The notes under the pieces: generated by a model
Seen by the model: only the letters and a program-made list of their open reading frames with translations
Databases searched by the model: none
What the model was told of the DNA's origin: nothing
NCBI GenBank assembly: GCA_945859605.1
Contig: OX243819.1
Coordinates: 9,847,801 to 9,911,800 of the forward strand
DNA length: 64,000 nt
Reading direction: 5' to 3'
From: Lumbricus rubellus
Taxonomy: Eukaryota > Annelida > Clitellata > Crassiclitellata > Lumbricidae
Made by a program: the position numbers and the translations under genes
Shown here: piece by piece, positions 1 to 17,315 of the stretch
How the letters are laid out: each line of letters begins with the position of its first letter
Position numbering within the stretch: the first letter of the stretch is position 1

Positions 1-210
1 ATTCTATCAAACAGTTGGGTTATTTGACTAAAAAAGAAACCATTATAATAAAATGGTATAATGCGAAGCGACTCAAGTTTGGGTAACTACGGTAAGTCTA
101 AAATAAGAATAAAAAATTTCGGAAATGCTGAAATGTTCGCTTGGGCGAATAACCTACCTTTGGGCGAATTCCCTTGCGCAAAAATAATTGAGATGCCTTC
201 GTTCTAGTCT
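1..210. repeat. Segment duplicated at 40196-40430
   Basis: The first 210 bases match 40196-40430 closely in the same orientation, starting with attctatcaaacagttgggt in both and running to gagatgccttcgttc, with small indels. Similarity ends abruptly at that point in both copies. No coding signal is seen. It lies in the first visible intron of the membrane-protein gene, so it may be an old interspersed repeat or part of a partial locus duplication. Confidence 0.75.
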
Positions 211-334
211 TCCAGAGACCTGGAAAGGAATTTTTTATATTTATAAAATAAATTCGCTGATACTTGGTGATGGCTTCTTCTTTCCTTATTTTCTAACTCT
301 GAAACACAATAAATTGTTATTATATATCTTTTAG

Positions 335-6485
<6,151 letters not shown>

Positions 6486-7640
6486 ACCCTCGTTGTGAAG
6501 GGCAACTGTGTGTACCGTAACGGACTCTCAACGGTGTTCAATAGATAAACACGTATTTTAAATAATATGAATGTTACGTTTCACTGATCTGGTAACAAAT
6601 GTAGTTGTAAATTTATATTGCGCCACGTCAACAGAACACTCGTCAGGGCCTTCTGGATATACAACAACAACTATGGAACAGAATTATGGTCATTAAACAC
6701 TTGCGCAAACAGAGGCAAAGATATGTGGCAGTAATGCGTGTGTATTTTAGCATGGACTTGTAAATCCTGCTTCGAACTGCTGTGAGTGCATAATTTTATA
6801 GACCTAGCAATGATGCGTGTTCATTTACTTTTTAGCATGAGCTTGTAAATTTTAGCATAAACTTGTAACTTCTGACACAATTTGATCAAGTCTCTTATCA
6901 ACTTTAGAGTATAGAAGTCTCATTCCTTCGCATATTGAAAATGCATCATACATCGATACTATAATGTGTTCAACTGTTCATAACCTAATTATCATGTCGT
7001 TGATGAACGTTTAACCTGATTGGTCGTAACAGTGCACTCAATTCATATGATTATACATTATACAACGTCTTAATGAAATCTCTTAGTTAATTGGTGGCAT
7101 GTAGATAGGCTATTTGTCTTTGTTTAAAAACTATGTGTCGTAATAAATAGCCTACATGTATAAGTTGTGTCGCCCTCCTCCTTTATTCAGGCTATGTACT
7201 GGCAACACCCGGTGAAAGGTAGTGGCGGAGTTTTCGTTGGTAGGTATAGGATTTTCCGTAACATTTTACTGCACTTTGGGTGGTAAAGGTTTAAAGAGGT
7301 TTTATTGCTTTTTGCGTAGCCTATTAATTTTTAGCCACAACCATTCTGCCTCGGCATTCAGGAAAAACAAAACCTTTGTCCATAGACCCACATTTGTACT
7401 GAAATCCACTTTGGAGCTCGATTAGGCCTGCACTTACTGTACTAACACACATATTTGCGGATTGAACTCAGAAGGGAGTAGGCTACTAGAGGCGCAGGTT
7501 TTCTATTTTATTGGGGGGGGGGATCAATTAGACTAATTCACCGAACAATGGCAAAGGTCGAAACAATAAAGTTATCCTATATATATATATAGGTCTACAG
7601 ATTCGCCATGGAAGGAAATCACGTGCTCATTTGAAATTGC
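6486..7640. other. 3' flank of membrane-protein gene
   Basis: This probably holds the 3' UTR. An aataaa lies at about 7143 and another at about 7567, but neither can be confirmed as the poly(A) signal. Positions about 7390-7580 resemble 45440-45650 at the outer edge of the tandem array, including a poly-G run and acaatggcaaaggtc. No other gene is seen. Confidence 0.4.
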
Positions 7641-7644
7641 GCTT

Positions 7645-7735
7645 ATTTAAATCAAATCAAATCAAATCAAATACTTTTATTGGTCCGTTTGTAACAGCAA
7701 CCAGCACGTTTGATTTATGCGAAGTCTTTTGCTGT
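7645..7735 (-). mobile_element. LINE 3' end fragment, (aaatc)n tail
   Basis: The run aaatcaaatcaaatcaaatc followed by tacttttattggtccgtttg resembles the 3' end of the minus-strand LINE at 30492-31217. Only the tail remains. Confidence 0.45.
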
Positions 7736-7943
7736 AGGTGGCTCATGTGTTAAATAAATTGCACTTTCGTTGATCTTTTTAATAATAGCCTGTGGCAGAA
7801 ATCAATGAGTTCACATTTTATTTATTTTAGGGCCACATAATTATGCAGGCGTTATAAACAGGCGGTACGCTTACATACAATTATGAACCAACGGACGAAA
7901 AGTGGCGGAACATTTTTCTTAAGAGTTTCATCTCGGTAAGATG

Positions 7944-8468
7944 CATGGGCGGAGACCTAGGGGGACAGGGGGGACGGTCCTCCCAATAAAAGTGTTGGGG
8001 GGACGGCCCATGCATTGGTCCCCCCCAATGTTTAGCGTCAAGACTTAAAAAAAGTAGCCTAATAGAAAATTTTGTTGCGGTGAAAAATTGAAATTTTTCT
8101 GGACTTTTTGGTCTGAAAATAGAAGAAAGGTCTAAATTTTTTAAAGCAGACGTTTGGGACTTTTCGGGGCGGACGACTTTTAAAAAAGGTCATCAACTTT
8201 TTTGGCGATGAAAATATAAATTTTTGGGAACTTTTCGGGGCGAACGACTAAAAAAAGTCATCGACTTTCTTGGCGATGAAAATAGACATTTTTGGAGACT
8301 TTTCGGGGCGGACGACTAAAAAAAAGGTCATCCACTTTTTTGGCGGTGAAAGTCGAAAAACTTTCCTCGAAATTTTTTTTCCCTCCGTCAAAAAATCTCA
8401 CGTCTTTCCTTCCTTCGGGCGCTCGTTCGTCCCCTCCCCCCAAATCTTCGCCCAGGTCTCCGCCCATG
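7944..8468. mobile_element. hAT-type MITE, 525 bp (catgggcggagacc family)
   Basis: Termini are catgggcggagacct and aggtctccgcccatg, flanked by the perfect 8-bp duplication gtaagatg (7936-7943, 8469-8476). The interior has several direct copies of a module around ggcgatgaaaat and cttttcggggcggacgac. Relatives with their own duplications are at 27185-27520 and 49682-50091. Confidence 0.88.
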
Positions 8469-8476
8469 GTAAGATG

Positions 8477-8777
8477 CGTGGCTTTACTACTGTACGTTTG
8501 GAAAATGTCTTACCCTTTAAAAACAGCCTTGTGTGAATTCGTTAAAGCATCAACCGTGAATACATGTATGTCATGGATGAGGAGGATGGCATCCGCGTTC
8601 ACGAAGCCTGGGTCAATCCGGGCGCGCCCTCCCTGTGAGTACCTTCTGGGAAACTAAGGATGCCACCAGCTGACCGAATTCATCCGAATCCCGGTCCACG
8701 CTCCGACAAGACCTGGAGCAGTAGCATACGCGAAGAAGAAGATGGATGAGTGATTGCGTAACCATACGTATAGACTA
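8477..8777. other. Unassigned spacer
   Basis: This lies between the MITE and the 3' boundary of tandem unit 1. A short stretch near 8680-8750 reads like a degraded LINE fragment on the plus strand, but it is too short to classify. Confidence 0.3.
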
Positions 8778-9539
8778 CTCATAAGAAGTGAAGAACACAT
8801 TTAATAGATGATGTAACACGTTTCAAAGATTTACGTAGATAATGGTTGTTGTCTAGTGGAAACATACTTGGTCGCGGATCCCACGATTGCTGGTTCGACT
8901 CTGCTTAACAACTGTAGACAAGTTTACGAGCGTGTGTCACGTGCCCTGTCAATGAACGGTAGACTTAAATTTGCTATAGATGTAAGTTTGGATGAAAAAT
9001 CTGATTTCATACCCTCGTTCTATTCGGACTGAAATTTAACAGAATCTTAAAACTGAAACAGGACTATATCGAAGTGACGACGGACCTACTAAAAAGACAA
9101 TTAAGTATCTACACCTGACCATTTATTCACAAATCACAACAAAGTATAGGTTGCAGGCCCCAAAAGTGGCCTTAGAGAGCAGGCCAACTGACTATGTCGA
9201 GTTGGCTGCTTTAGTCTATCCACAACGAATTGCTAATTTTTATGGAGGCTTCACACTTGGTGATCGTTCAGATTGTATGGCAGCTAAAATTGTTAATATT
9301 AAGTTGATTTAAACGTCATAAAGAGATTGAAAATGAGTTGGCTTGTCCAGAGGTCGATGACCGACGGTAATACTATTGAGTGGATTAATTGATCATCGTT
9401 TTCTTCTGTGTATGATTTGTATTATCGTTAATGTTGGCTGGTGACCATGGATGGTGCTGTTGTTTACAGTCCTCGCCAATTATTCTTTTCCCGTATATTT
9501 GCATAAAATCTTCATCCACTTCTGCCACCACCTGTAAAA

Positions 9540-10684
9540 AGATCACATAGGCCTATAATTATTATTAGATACAAATTCTATACATCACACAGGTTATTAT
9601 AGGCCCATAATTATACAATAATTTTACATGTATGCATATAGGGCATATAATATGCTTTCAGCATGCCTAAAACGTATTATATAGTTCAAGCAGTCATTCA
9701 TTCATTCATTCATTCATTCATTCATTCATTATGAAGATTTATATAGCGCACCTTCGAGGTTACTACTCAGGAGCGCTCGATCATTAGCCTATCCTCTGGA
9801 CAGTTCCACGGATATTTCCTTCCCGGACATTTTCCTCCTCCTCTGACTTTTCCTCCGACATATTATTATTATCATCATTAAGGACGATGCCGTTGATGTT
9901 AGTGTCCATTTTAATTAATTGTTAATTATTCAAATATATGTGACCTATCACTCATGAAGCTCGCATAGGTGTAGGCTTATTACGCCCCCCGTCTTTCACA
10001 TGCTTTTCACATGAATAGGCTACGATTTCTACAGAATACCCGAATGATTAATAGGTAATTGTAATTGAAATAGCTGAAAGCTGACCGGTCAATAAAGAAA
10101 TTAAACTAAAGTTAATGTGAATTCAAAAGGAATTTCTAGTCTGGTTAATAACGGACCTTTAAGCTACATGTATTTAGATAAGTAATTTAAATAGGCCTAG
10201 GCAATGAAATAAACTTTCTAGTCAATAGAATTTTATGCTCAATAACTAAGCTAATTATTATGCCGAGGCAAATGTCAGTGGCATATTTTCCTACGAGTCC
10301 ACGAAGAAAGGTCACAATATCTATATCATACATGCGTGAGTATTTTACATAAATTATACATGACAAGGTTACTTGGGATGAGTCGCCATCTTCACTTCAA
10401 AGTTTTTATGTCATCTGGGTTTTCACGCTGAGAGCGCTTCTGAGTGGCTAATACTGTTAGAGGCGCTTTATAATTTATAATTTCTCATAATTATACGATA
10501 CGATACGACATAGGGCCTATTATAAATAATTTCTATATACATAATACATACATGCATATATATATATATAATATATATATATTATGTAGCTATTATAGGG
10601 ACATGTCCCTATAGAGCTTAGGCCCTATAGGGACATGTCAAAGGCGTGAAAATGTGGCTGCATGCCTTGTAACGTGACTTAAAT
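9540..10684. other. Intron of unit 1, repeats only
   Basis: This contains a LINE 3' tail at about 9690-9800 on the minus strand ((attc)n plus tatagcgcaccttcgagg), a similar plus-strand tail at 10400-10480, an AT run near 10557, and two copies of ctatagggacatgt near 10596-10640. No coding sequence was found. Confidence 0.45.
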
Positions 10685-11246
10685 AAGAGGTTCTCAACCG
10701 GTGTGTCGCGACACACTGGTGTGTCGCGAATAGACCGGTGGTGTGTCGCGTAAAACTGGTGTGTCACTGGTGTGTCGCACAGAATTGGTGTGTCGCGAAT
10801 TCTCAGAGCATAGCCCGTCGTTCTTGCATTACAATGACTTGATTTCTTCAGCAGTTTGACGGTTGTGGACTATGAAAATTCTTTGCACTCTATTTATCTA
10901 TTGATTCTATTCCGTTTTATCGCAATCTTAAGCACCCCACAATCCCTACATACATAATTATGTAGGTCTACATGAAATAGTTTTGCGGATGACGCGCAAA
11001 TGATCAGTGTAATTTAGGCTTTTAAAGTTATTATGAACTAGAAAGTATTCAGTGTCAACATTTTCATTCATTAGAATTTTCAATAATTTAAAATATAGAA
11101 GCTATTTTAACTTTGACATAGGCCTACTAGGCCTAATTTAATTTAAGTCTAAAGAGATTGACATAATAAGACAATCGCATGGTGTGTCGCGAAATTTCAT
11201 TCCATGTTTAAGTGTGTCGCGAGCTGAAAAAGGTTGAGAACCTCTG
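10685..11246. mobile_element. hAT-type MITE with GTGTGTCGCG repeats, 562 bp
   Basis: Termini are aagaggttctcaacc and ggttgagaacctctg, flanked by the perfect 8-bp duplication acttaaat (10677-10684, 11247-11254). The left end holds several direct copies of gtgtgtcgcg, with inverted copies near the right end, typical of hAT subterminal transposase-binding repeats. No transposase is present. The element lies in the intron between the middle and last exons of unit 1. Confidence 0.88.
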
Positions 11247-11307
11247 ACTTAAATAACCAGGACATAAAATTGAATAAATTATAGTCGATAGACTTGACAG
11301 AACTCAC

Positions 11308-11379
11308 GTTTGTCAGGGGTTTCTCTATTCGCGCCTCCTGCCGACAACATTACGCAACGGGCACCTACGACATCGAGTA
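11308..11379 (-). pseudogene. Middle exon of unit 1
   Basis: On the minus strand the exon follows a strong acceptor (aatttttgttttag) and ends at AAAC|GTGAGT. In the frame matching unit 3 it encodes LDVVGARC and later ANRETPDK, aligning with LDNLNAYR and AKRETINK of unit 3. This frame does not join in phase to the signal exon of unit 1. Confidence 0.55.
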
Positions 11380-11876
11380 CTAAAACAAAAATTAAGTACG
11401 AATTCCTTTATTTTGGACAAAGGAAAGGGAAATCATCGGGAAAGTTCAAACGCAAATGCATCTATATTCATACAAATAAAATCGCCAAAAATAAACAGTT
11501 GGATAAAAAGTGGCTTTTAGCAGAAAAGCCTGAAAAGGTTTTGTATTAGAGAGACAAAAATCGGCAGAACAAATAGGACAAGGAGATTTACGTCTTCAGA
11601 ACTCAATTGGTCTAATGTTAGCTTACATCTACACCCGACAGAGCCTATATAGAAATCTGCAGCTTCTGTTTGGGTCTGTACAAACACTAGATATCAAAGT
11701 TATTTTGATACATTTGAATAGACCTACAGAAGAAGAATGGAGACCCAGATAAAGAAAGGTAAGGCCTACGAGACTAGTTTGCTTACAATAATAATGCAAT
11801 TGTGTCGACTAACACTGTAAATAGACACTAAGTTAAAATTTATTTAAAATCTATGCGAGGAGCGATGAGTGTATAC

Positions 11877-11994
11877 ATGAATGGTTTCATTGCCGACTAT
11901 TTGCGTGTGTACATAAGACGTCAGAGTTACGGCCAGAAGAACGACGACCAGCAGACAAACAGTCGATGGATTCCATGATAACCCCATGCTCAGT
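11877..11994 (-). CDS. Signal-peptide exon of unit 1
   Basis: Acceptor tgttgcag precedes the exon and ATG is at 11987. The 37 codons give MGLSWNPSTV, a hydrophobic core LLVVVLLAVTL and then SYVHTQIVGNETIH, up to a possible GTATAC donor. The LSWNP motif after the Met and the hydrophobic core are shared with units 3 and 4. Confidence 0.65.
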
Positions 11995-12856
11995 CTGCAA
12001 CATTACAAACACTGACAGTCACTGATTGAAGAATAGTCAAAAACAGGCGGTTTCGTGAAAACAGGAAAGTTCTTTATTATTCTATTTCGGTGGGATCTGC
12101 TTTCTCATTAGGCCTAATAGGCAACATGAAATAAGTTGCCTCTATTATGATCATATTTTATGAACTGATTTTATTTTATAATATAATTTGCCAATTCCAC
12201 TGCTTGATATAATTATAGCAGCAGCAAAATCTTAATTTGACATCTATGGATTTGTTGCAGGCCTAATCGCAATAATGTTCGAAGCAGTGTTTAAGTGTCA
12301 TAAGTGATCTCGAGATTTCTTCAGCATCCAGTTCCGGGAACAGGACTAACCACAGACGCTTAATAAATACACGGGTAGATCTACAGGGTCAGAATAATTG
12401 GACGACGTGCAATCCACGTTAGAACGACTACAAGTTCTTACTAGAAATACTTTACAGCCCATGCAGGCCATATGCTTCATGTCGTCTATTTATAAGCAGC
12501 GATGGTTTCAACTGAAACAGTACCGTGTTATAATTAGGCCTATCAGTCTATTCTAGAGGTTCTACAACTCTTGTGTGTCCTACTCAAGAATACATGCCTA
12601 ATGTTATTTCAGCTTCTTGATATTTTTAGCCTTAGTTAGACTTGTTCGATTCTATACATGCAATTAAAAGTTTGGTCTGCACAAACGCAATCGCTGGATT
12701 CCAGCTACAATTTTATCAGCTACGAATCACTTATACAATTGCATCAGACGTCTCATATTTCTAGCACTCGAACAGTACCATAATAATTTTATAGGCATAT
12801 ACTTCAGATAGCTCACGTGTGAATAGCTTAAAGAAACGCACCTACCAGACACTTAC

Positions 12857-12976
12857 CTAGGTTCAAGTGCAGTCAGGTATAGCAAATATCAACTCAGTGT
12901 TGGCTCTCAATGTGGTTGTCTTCAACGTCGGCACGTCTTCAATATAATTATGACAGACGTTGGCTTCGTATTTATA
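12857..12976 (-). promoter_or_regulatory. Unit 1 core promoter and non-coding exon 1
   Basis: A TATAAAT box (reverse of 12970-12976, context GATATAAATACGA) is followed after about 115 bases by the consensus donor CTAG|GTAAGT at 12857/12856. The stretch between them, including caaccacattgagagccaac, aligns with units 2, 3 and 4. I infer a 5' UTR exon starting about 30 bp below the TATA box. Confidence 0.65.
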
Positions 12977-13648
12977 TCCGATAGCAAGTTTTTGAGAACA
13001 AGTGAAGTGAATGGACGCATTCCGTTCAATCATAGCCTAATTATTTATTTCCTCAATGACTTCTTAATCCTCCTCCGCCTTTTCGTCTTTTTAGTTTTCA
13101 TCCTTTTCCTGAATATTTTGATTTTTCCATTTATCATTCAGCTAAATCTCCTTAGGCATTCCGTCTCACTCTGGATAACGCGCAGCTAATAGCAATTAGA
13201 TTAATCGTTCTAAATAATTTATTTTAAACGAACCTGTCATAAAACGTGACATAAATTTATTGATCCCAATGAGACTGGAAAACAATGAAGAGCCATGATA
13301 AGTATGATCGAGTCAGATCACGCTACTCTTGGCACGCACACGTATAATTATATATCTTGGATAATATCGATATGGATGAGCAGCAGCTGGTCTACAACTC
13401 TACATAGCCTAATATTAACGGATATAGCGGCCTAATAAATAAAGAGGCTTAGAGCGGAATGATAGGCCTAAATGGCACATCGCAGTGTTGGCCTAAATCA
13501 GCGTTTGTTTCTTACGCATGCATAAATTTTATTCGCTGATACCGACAATTTTATTTATGAGATGGGTTTGGTAGATTTGTCATATTTGCATGATGGATTA
13601 GTTTAGCTCTTAAAGAAGCCAAGAAGACGTCCAGGCTATCGACATTGA
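12977..13648. repeat. 5' flank of unit 1, paralogous to 32186-32800
   Basis: This upstream region aligns with the flank of unit 3 through to agacgtccaggctatcgaca and gatagattg. Similarity breaks at 13649, where the LINE begins. No gene of its own was recognised. The 79-codon ORF at 12950-13189 is a by-product of the pyrimidine-rich sequence. Confidence 0.6.
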
Positions 13649-15640
13649 TAGATTGGAAGCTCTACGTTTGAGCATTGCCACTCCTCGTGGTCCTGTCACT
13701 CTTTCCACCTTCTACAGACCCGGTTCCTCTTCTCCAACGAGACAATTCTTTGAAGAACTTTCCTCAATTCTGGAGATCCTCATAACGCAAAACAGCCAGC
13801 TCATCATCCTTGGTGACTTCAACGTTCATCTAGAAGAACCTACTCTTCCCAGTTCAGTTCGATTCCTCTCTCAGTTCGGTCTTCGCCAACACATCAATCA
13901 ATCTACCCAACTTTTTGGTGGTCATCTTGATCTTGTCATAACCAGTGATGACGAACAAGTTGACGATCTCACGGTTATGCCTCCAACACTCTCGGATCAA
14001 TCCGTCATACAGTTCATTCTTCCTTCCATCCATCTTCAACCGATTCATTCCATTCGCATGCAGAGAGGATGGAAGTCATTTGACTCTCTAGCCTTCAGCA
14101 ACGCTCTTCGTGATACTCTTCTTTCAAGTTTCAACGCCCTCTCCTGCTCTCGATACGCTCACGGTCGCTCAACTATTTGACCTCTACACCTCCATGCACC
14201 GTGACGAATCTCCTTGACAATATGCTTCATTGTAGCAAGGTATGGACACGTCGTCTTCGTCCATTGGCAGTTTGGATTGATGCTGACTGCCACAGTCTTC
14301 GTCGTCAAACACGATGCCTAGAGCGACGGTATCGTCGGACCAAGGAGTCCAGTGATCGACTGGCTTGGATTTCCCAGCTACGCGCCCTACATCGTCTCTA
14401 CCACCACAAAGAGGCAGCTCTTTTGGAAACGATGGTCTCGCGCAACGCCAAGAATCCCATACGGCTGTGGTCGTCGATCGTGGGGCTTCTTGGCAAGACA
14501 TCTCGCTCCTCTGAAATACCTGCATTCACTGCAAGTGAATTTCTTGAGGACTGTCAACAAAGATCGATCGCCTTCGTGCCTCAACTTCTGATGCACCTCC
14601 TCCAACGTTTACCGCAACGTCAACGGTCTTTGATGATTTTAAACCTGTCACTGAGTTTGACCTTCGGCTATAGCTTTTGCAACTGCTAATTTAAACTCGT
14701 GTGAACTTGATCCCTACCCCCATTTTTGTTATTAATTACATTTTGGATGACTTTAGCCCCTTTTGTCTACATGTTTAATAGGTTCCTCTCTGAAGGCTGC
14801 ATCCCTCCCTCACAGAAACGGGCCCTTGTCTTTCCTTTTCTCAAAAAGCCGAACTTTGACACCAACCTTTGCCAAAATTATCGACCTATCTTAAATCTAT
14901 CCTTTCTTTCTAAGACACTGGAACGTCTTGTCTCTCTGCAGTTTCTACCTTACCTTGAGCAGTCTGGTCTCCTTCCTGCAAATCAATCTGGTTTTAGGGC
15001 CCATCATTCCGCTGAGAAGTCCTCCTTTCTCTTTTATCTGAAATCTATTCTGCTGTTGATAGGTCTGAGGTCACTCTATTGGCCCTCTATGATGTCTCTT
15101 CAGCTTTTGACATAGTCGATCATGATATCCTACTTAAGCGTCTTGAGAACTCCTATGGTGTTAAGGGCCTCCTCTATCTTGGTTCTATTCGTACCTTTCT
15201 GAAAGAACTCAAATTATATATCTGGTGACTCTCGAACCCAATGGGTTCATGTTAATCTGGGTGTTCCTCAAGGTTCAGTTCTTGGACCTCTCTTATTTAT
15301 TCTTTACACAGCTGACATCTCTTCTCTTTTTCGGATTTGTAATGCTGCTGGTCATCTCATTGCTGATGATGTCCAAGCATTTGTCCATAGTTCCTCATCT
15401 TCCCAGCTGCTGTTAGTTGCGCTTATTGAATCCCTTACTAATCATCTCCACTCATGGATGTCTTCTAATCGCCTTTCGCTTAATACTTAAAAGACTCAAT
15501 TTACCTGGTTAGGTACTTCCCAGCAGCTCCAGAAGCTTGATTTCATTCGGCTCTCTGAAAAATTCCCGCTGTTTACCTTCTCTTCAAGTGTGCGGGATCT
15601 GGGTGTTGTACTTGATAGCTCACTTACCTTTACTGAGCAA
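13649..15640 (+). pseudogene. Non-LTR retrotransposon (CR1-like), broken endonuclease and reverse transcriptase
   Basis: 13653-14180 encodes an apurinic-type endonuclease domain: TLSTFYRPGSS near the start, ILGDFNVHLEE, DLVIT and a final SDQSV in place of the usual SDH. 14177-14689 encodes the linker, with RRYRRTKESSDRLAW. Reverse transcriptase motifs follow in shifting frames: NYRPILNLSFLSKTLERLV and NQSGFRAHHSAE (14726-15115), DVSSAFDIVDHDILL (about 15095-15130), GVPQGSVLGPLLF (about 15262-15300), then LIADDVQAF, where the usual Y-A-D-D Tyr is Ile, and NRLSLNT-stop-KTQF. Stops and frameshifts separate these parts, so it is inactive. Its 5' end is truncated at the flank of unit 1, and its 3' part ends at a foldback-type repeat array. 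Confidence 0.85.
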
Positions 15641-15711
15641 ATTTTGTCGGTACCATTTTGTCCATACCATTTTGTCCATACCATTTTGTCCGTACCATTT
15701 TGTCGTAGAAC
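15641..15711. mobile_element. One end of a GGTTCTACGACA foldback-type element
   Basis: Four tandem copies of a 14-15 bp unit (gtaccattttgtcc) end in gtagaacc. Read on the minus strand, the terminus is GGTTCTACGACAAAATGG, close to the terminus of the 23537-24614 element (GGTTCCATGACACTTAAT). Only one end is seen. Confidence 0.55.
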
Positions 15712-15891
15712 CGTATAAATTACTTATAAGAAGTTAAGAACATGTTTCAAGATTTTTGTAGATAATGGTTGTGGTCTAGTAGAAACACACTTGGACCTCT
15801 CTTATTTATTCTTTCTATTCTATATTCTATCTATTTATCCCATGATTGCGGGTTCGACTCTGCTTAACAATCGTAGACAAGTTGTTTACGC

Positions 15892-16190
15892 GGTATCCGG
15901 CCAATACCGCGCACACAATACCGCGCACACAATACCGCGCACGCAATGCCGCGCGCACAATACCGCGCACACAATACCGCGCACACAATACCGTGCACGA
16001 TCGTTACCGCGAATATTTTCAATCCAGCTTATATTTCATACCTATATCTACCTTGATCCAGTTTCTATTTCTCGCTCGTTATTCTCGTCAATCCAGCTTC
16101 TATTTCAGACATAAAATACCTTCATCCAGCTCTTATATCCCAAGCTTTATTTTCGTCAATCCAGCTTATATCGGTATTGACAGTAAACCT
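15892..16190. mobile_element. Foldback-type element with accgcgcacaca repeats, 299 bp
   Basis: It is flanked by the perfect 8-bp duplication gtttacgc (15884-15891, 16191-16198). Unit 1 has the uninterrupted site near 8920 (agacaagtttacgagcgtgt). The left part is an array of about eight 12-15 bp units (aataccgcgcacac). Ends are ggtatccggcc and cagtaaacct. It is non-coding. Confidence 0.75.
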
Positions 16191-16389
16191 GTTTACGCAC
16201 ATGTGTCACGTGGCCTGCCAATGAACGGTAGACCTAAATTGCTATTGATGTAAGTTTAGATGAAAAATCTGATTTCAAACTCTTTCTATTCGGACTAAAA
16301 TTTAACAGAATCTTAAAACTGAAACAGTACTATCGAAGTGACGACAAACTTACTGGTACTAAAAAAACAATTCAATATCAACACCTTAC

Positions 16390-16746
16390 CATTTATTCAC
16401 AACAAAGGTTGCAGGCCCAAATGTGGCTTAGGCCAACTGACTATGCTGAGTTGATTGCGGATGAAATGTTTCAGTCTATTAATTCATAACGAAATGAACG
16501 AATGACTAATTTATATGGAGGCTTCAAACTGGGTGATCGTCCATATTGAAGAGCAGCAATATTGTTAATATTAAGTTGATTTAAACGTCAGAAAGAGTAT
16601 TGAAAGAGAATGAAAATTGGTTGGCTTGTCCAGAGGTCGATGAACGATGGTAACTGACTGGATAGATCATCGTTTTCTTCTGTGTATAATAATCGTTGAT
16701 CACCGCCAATTTCCAAGAGTTTCCTACGGAGGCTACGGTGAGTCAC
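16390..16746 (-). pseudogene. Terminal exon and 3' region of unit 2
   Basis: The block aligns with the same position in units 1 and 3, sharing tatacacagaagaaaacgat, the long 3' UTR and AATAAA. In the unit-3 frame it encodes DSP before a stop. The sequence around the coding part has diverged, while the UTR is well conserved. Confidence 0.5.
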
Positions 16747-16759
16747 CTACAAAAACATC

Positions 16760-17315
16760 ACATGCAAGCTTATAGACCTATATGATTATATTATATTAAG
16801 CTATTCATCAAATAAAATGTTGTGCTTACAACTTGCCTGTAATGTATTAGGCCAATACTCCAAGCGGGTATGTTAATAACTAAGTTATCATTCGTATGAA
16901 TAATAAATAGCAACTGCAGTGTTTATTTGGAAGTTAGACTCTATTTAGCGCACGTGAATAAGCTGGTGCCCCGCGCTTGGCTTTCGAGTAGCGCTCTAGA
17001 AATTTGGAGATTACGAGTTGATACTACTTCGGAATTTTCGCCCAGACAACGCTAGATTTATTATTTGCATAAAGTTGAGGGATTTTACTTGACTTACCAG
17101 CATATGATGCACTCTGTTTAAGGGCGGTGCTATGAATGCCATGGGCTCCGACTCTGCGAGGTCCGTGAGTGCCCAGCGTCGGCAGAAATGGGCCAAGCGA
17201 GGCCCACATACACATGGGCACCACCAGAAATCAGCCAGCAGGATGTGCTTTTTAAGAGATTATTTCTCTGTTGCTTATCTTTAATAACATTGCGTCTTAT
17301 ATATATACATATATA
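16760..17315. other. Unassigned intronic sequence of unit 2
   Basis: This contains three overlapping minus-strand ORFs of about 61-66 codons (17011-17318) and a good donor at about 17097 (CTG|GTAAGT). None resembles the family's middle exon. 16935-17000 repeats at 19826-19880 (ctggtgccccgcgcttggct). I would not call a gene here. Confidence 0.35.

Larger units (their letters stand above)
8778..13648 (-). pseudogene. Tandem secreted-peptide gene, unit 1 (probably damaged)
   Basis: Minus-strand unit. The TATA box is at 12970-12976 and the non-coding exon 1 runs from about 12943 to 12857, with donor CTAG|GTAAGT. The signal exon is 11994-11877 (ATG at 11987) and encodes a 37-residue signal-peptide segment starting MGLSWNPSTVCLLVVVLL. 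The middle exon is 11379-11308, ending AC|GTGAGT, and the last exon starts at 9531 after a ttttacag acceptor. An AATAAA signal (reverse of 9122-9127) is shared with units 2 and 3. In the frame homologous to unit 3, the middle exon encodes ANRETPDKR and the last exon only GGRSG before a stop. The signal and middle exons are out of phase with each other, so this copy is probably a pseudogene. An alternative acceptor (cag before 11338) with another frame would give a longer ORF, so function cannot be excluded. A hAT MITE sits in its intron, and its upstream flank is cut by a LINE at 13649. Confidence 0.55.

Noticed and set aside
8270..8657. Plus-strand ORFs of 88 and 121 codons
   Set aside because: They run through a hAT MITE and past its border, and have no domain content.
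14184..14605. Minus-strand ORFs of 72-113 codons
   Set aside because: They are shadows of the plus-strand LINE linker and have no similarity to known proteins.
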